From contig JAJRUH010000018.1 in NCBI GenBank assembly GCA_024277895.1, forward strand, positions 1 through 51,341: 51,341 bases of DNA, written 5' to 3'. Positions 48,374 through 51,341 of this stretch are shown piece by piece (within the stretch, counting starts at the first letter, position 1; each line of letters starts with the position of its first letter). Both the position numbers and the translations under genes were made by a program. The stretch comes from Bacteroidota bacterium (GTDB taxonomy: Bacteria > Bacteroidota > Bacteroidia > Bacteroidales > JAADGE01). The notes beneath the pieces were generated by a model. That model saw only the letters and a program-made list of their open reading frames with translations. It made no database searches and had not been told where the DNA came from.

Positions 48374-48615
48374 GGGCTTGCTGAAAAGCTCAGATGTGCG
48401 TCTATTTTGGATTTTGTGAGATGTAGATGTATATAAATACTTCAAATTGAACAAAATACAAAAGAGATGTGCAGCTGAGCGGCAAAAATTTAGTAGTTTT
48501 ATCAAAATAAGTACATGGGTTTCAAGATGTTTCATTCAAAAACCTTGCACTTTATCACAAAAATACAAATATAAAGTGTTGAATTACAATATATTTAGCA
48601 TTTTTCAGCAAACCC
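48374..48615. mobile_element. Transposase-less inverted-repeat element, copy C
   Basis: Termini as copies A/B; flanked by perfect TAAAATA direct repeats (48367-48373, 48616-48622). Confidence 0.9.
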
Positions 48616-48655
48616 TAAAATAAAAAATTTAAACAGCACATTTGTTGTTTTATTA

Positions 48656-48771
48656 TGAAAAAATCAGATAAAAATATGAACAAACCAATATACATAACCC
48701 AACCAACTTTACAAAATTTTAACAAATTCATACAAATTAAAAGAATTTTAAAAACACAATCACATTTTTAA
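48656..48771 (+). pseudogene. Second, more degraded 5' fragment of a DegT-type aminotransferase gene (P2)
   Basis: Hand translation MKKSDKNMNKPIYITQPTLQNFNKFIQIKRILKTQSHF*, aligns with IYVTQPTLPNFDDFTEKLKELWESKHLT. Confidence 0.78.
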
Positions 48772-48802
48772 AATAAATAATGCTCACAAAAATATTAAAC
48801 CT

Positions 48803-48833
48803 TTTGTTTTATTTCTGAAAATATATAAATTTG
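48803..48833 (+). promoter_or_regulatory. Bacteroidetes-type promoter upstream of AbiEi/AbiEii pair
   Basis: TTTG (48803-48806), 19-nt spacer, TAAATTTG (48826-48833), 20 nt before the ATG. Confidence 0.6.
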
Positions 48834-48852
48834 CATATAAATAGAAACAAAA

Positions 48853-49467
48853 ATGCAATTTTTAAACTTTAAACAACAGTTTAACAAGTATATAGTATTT
48901 TCTGTAAAAGAAATAGATAAATTATACCCGAATTTTAATAAAATGAATTTGCTGACTTGGCAAAAAAAAGGATACTTGCATAAAATTAGAAATTCTTGGT
49001 ATTGTTTTTCAGATACTATTATTGACGAAACAAGACTTTTTTATATTGCAAATAAAATTTACCAACCGTCTTACGTAAGTTTAGAAACGGCATTATATTA
49101 TTACGGCGTAATTCCGGAAGCAGTTTTTTCAATAAATTCTGTAACAACGTTAAAAACAAAAGAGTTTAAAAATAGTCAATATTTATATACATACAGAAAC
49201 ATAAAAACAAATTGTTTTTTTGCTTATAAATTTGTGCAAAAAGAAAATTACACCTTTAAAATTGCTGAAATTGAAAAAGCATTGTTAGATTTATTATATT
49301 TTCGGCATTCATTAAAAACTTTTGAAGATATAATATCTTTGCGATTAAACAAAGAATTATTACTGAAAGAATTAAATATGCAAAAATTATCAGATTATGC
49401 AACCTTGTATAATTCAAAGATATTGTTGAAAAAAGTAAAAATAATAAATCAATTTCTGTATGATTAG
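48853..49467 (+). CDS. AbiEi-like antitoxin / transcriptional regulator
   Basis: FSVKEIDKLYPNFNKMNLLTWQKKGYLHKIRNSWYCFSD; YIANKIYQPSYVSLETALYYYGVIPE. Confidence 0.85.
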   Translation: MQFLNFKQQFNKYIVFSVKEIDKLYPNFNKMNLLTWQKKGYLHKIRNSWYCFSDTIIDETRLFYIANKIYQPSYVSLETALYYYGVIPEAVFSINSVTTLKTKEFKNSQYLYTYRNIKTNCFFAYKFVQKENYTFKIAEIEKALLDLLYFRHSLKTFEDIISLRLNKELLLKELNMQKLSDYATLYNSKILLKKVKIINQFLYD

Positions 49468-50234
49468 TCTGAATGAAATAAAAAAATATTATCCCGAAAA
49501 TTTGCACATTTTTAAAAATTTTATGTTGCGTGAATATCTGCAATATAAAATTCTTGAAATAATTTTTGAAAGTGAATATGCAGATAAACTTTGTTTTCTT
49601 GGCGGGACTTGTTTGCGAATAGTTCATAATAACTCTCGCTTTTCAGAAGATTTAGACTTTGATAATTTAGACTTATCTGAAACTGATTTTAAAGACATTT
49701 CTGTAATTATTGAAAAACAACTGTCAAAACAAGGATACGAAATTGACATCAAAAATGTGTTTGCAGGAGCATTTCATTGTTATGTCAGATTTCCGAACTT
49801 GCTTTTTAACGAAGGGCTGTCAGGTCACAAGGAAGAAAAAATATTAATTCAATTAGATACCGAACCACAATATTTCACATACAAACCTGAAAAATTAATT
49901 TTAAATAAATTTGATGTATTTACTTCGATAAACACAACGCCGAAAGATATTTTGTTGGCACAAAAATTTTATGCTCTTATTAACCGAAAACGAAAAAAAG
50001 GACGAGATTTTTTCGACATTATTTTTTTAATGAAATCAACACGTCCGAATTTTGATTATTTACAACAAAAAATTGAAAATAAATAATGAAACTGCTTTAA
50101 AAAACAGAGTATTACAAGAAATAAATAAACTTAATCTAACCGAAATAAGTAAAGATGTTCAACCGTTTCTGTTTAATCCGTCTGATATAAAGCAAATTTT
50201 GTTATTTAAAGAATATATAAATCAAATTTTTTGA
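49460..50234 (+). pseudogene. AbiEii-type nucleotidyltransferase toxin, split by frameshift (49460-50086 and 50052-50234 frames)
   Basis: LCFLGGTCLRIVHNNSRFSEDLDFD; ORF stops after QQKIENK, while the +1 frame continues NNETALKNRVLQEINKLNLTEISKDVQPFLFNPSDIKQILLFKEYINQIF, typical of the family C-terminus. Confidence 0.8.
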
Positions 50235-51337
50235 AACAAATGATATACGTAACCCAACCGACACTTCCAAATTTTGATGACTTCACTGAAAAGTTAAAAG
50301 AACTTTGGGAAAGCAAACATCTGACAAATAACGGGAAATTTCATCAAGAATTAGAGCAAAAACTCGCAGAATTTCTTGGCGTTGAATATATTTCGCTTTT
50401 TTCAAACGGAACACTTGCACTTATCGTCGGCTTACAGGCACTCCGAATTACAGGCGAAGTAATTACAACGCCATACAGTTTTGTGGCAACAACACACTCT
50501 TTGCATTGGAACGGAATAAAACCTGTTTTTTGCGATATTTGTCAAGAAGACGGAAATCTTAATCCCGATAAAATAGAAGCACTTATCACTCCGCAAACAA
50601 CAGCAATTTTGCCTGTTCACGTTTACGGAAACCCTTGCGACAACGAAAAAATTCAAAAAATAGCAGACACATACGGACTTAAAATAATTTACGATGCCGC
50701 TCACGCATTTGCAGTAGAAAAAAATAACCGGACAATCTTAAATTGGGGCGATTTGTCAATATTGAGTTTTCACGCAACTAAAACATTTAACACTTTTGAA
50801 GGCGGCGCAATTATCTGCAAAGATGCAACAACAAAACAACGTATTGATTATCTTAAAAATTTCGGCTTTGCCGGTGAGGAAACCGTAGTCGCACCCGGAA
50901 TAAACGCAAAAATGAACGAAGTAAGTGCAATAACGGGACTTTTGCAACTTCCTCTGTATGAAAAAAATAGGCTCAAAAGACAGAAAATAGTAAATTTATA
51001 CAAAGCAAAATTAAAGAATACAAAAGGTATTCGGTTTATTAAAAGTAATGAAAATATAAAAGAAAATTACTCATATTTTCCTATTTTTATTGATAAAAAC
51101 AAATTTGGAAAATCAAGAAACGATGTTTATGACCTGTTAAAACAAAATAATATATTTGCTCGTAAATATTTTTATCCTTTAATTAGTCAATTTCCTGCTT
51201 ACAGAGGTTTAAAATCTGCAAAAAAAGAAAATTTACCTGTTGCAACAAAAATGGCAGATGAAGTTTTATGTTTACCTTTATATGCTGACTTGGAGTTAGA
51301 AAATGCAGAAAAAATTATCAGAATGATAAATGAATAA
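50231..51337 (+). CDS. DegT/DnrJ/EryC1-family sugar aminotransferase
   Basis: EYISLFSNGTLALIVGLQAL; PVHVYGNPCDNEKIQKIADTYGLKIIYDAAHAFAVE; SFHATKTFNTFEGGAIICKD. Confidence 0.93.
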   Translation: MKQMIYVTQPTLPNFDDFTEKLKELWESKHLTNNGKFHQELEQKLAEFLGVEYISLFSNGTLALIVGLQALRITGEVITTPYSFVATTHSLHWNGIKPVFCDICQEDGNLNPDKIEALITPQTTAILPVHVYGNPCDNEKIQKIADTYGLKIIYDAAHAFAVEKNNRTILNWGDLSILSFHATKTFNTFEGGAIICKDATTKQRIDYLKNFGFAGEETVVAPGINAKMNEVSAITGLLQLPLYEKNRLKRQKIVNLYKAKLKNTKGIRFIKSNENIKENYSYFPIFIDKNKFGKSRNDVYDLLKQNNIFARKYFYPLISQFPAYRGLKSAKKENLPVATKMADEVLCLPLYADLELENAEKIIRMINE

Positions 51338-51341
51338 AAAG

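Noticed and set aside
1-51341. Search for prophage, integrase, IS transposase, CRISPR-Cas or restriction-modification genes
   Set aside because: None of the translated ORFs shows such motifs; only transposase-less elements and TA/ATPase cassettes are visible.

Overview
AT-rich Bacteroidetes-type chromosomal window. Left 0-27 kb is mostly housekeeping genes: PspC-domain protein, YeeE/YedE with LysR, tRNA-Arg(CCT), ferredoxin, Ig-like lipoprotein, RNase R, cation/H+ antiporter, adenosine deaminase, YaaA, class IV aminotransferase, YqgE/AlgH, Wza/Wzc-like export pair, PLP gamma-lyase, thioredoxin-like, TonB-dependent receptor, bile acid:Na+ symporter-like, RecX, UbiD. A Ser/Thr kinase, a PP2C phosphatase and an FHA protein, all apparently membrane-anchored, flank a small glycan cluster (sulfotransferase, FemAB/GNAT-like, GT4, flippase). 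A LolA-like / three FtsX-type permeases / LolD-like ATPase / outer-membrane barrel operon follows. From about 41.5 kb to the end, a surface-glycan export locus (cysC, Wzm, Wzt, DegT aminotransferase) is interrupted by accessory cassettes: DUF6922+AbiEii, AlbA_2 ATPase, AAA/DUF4143 ATPase, AbiEi/AbiEii. The main unexpected signals are: (i) cassette edges marked by partial copies of the neighbouring glycan gene, namely a repeated cysC leader and two decayed DegT 5' ends upstream of the intact gene; (ii) a three-copy family of ~233-242 bp transposase-less elements with terminal inverted repeats and internal hairpins kept by compensating changes, inserted at or just after gene ends; (iii) a frameshift in an A6 run splitting an AbiEii toxin. 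All family calls are from motif recognition by eye; no searches were run.
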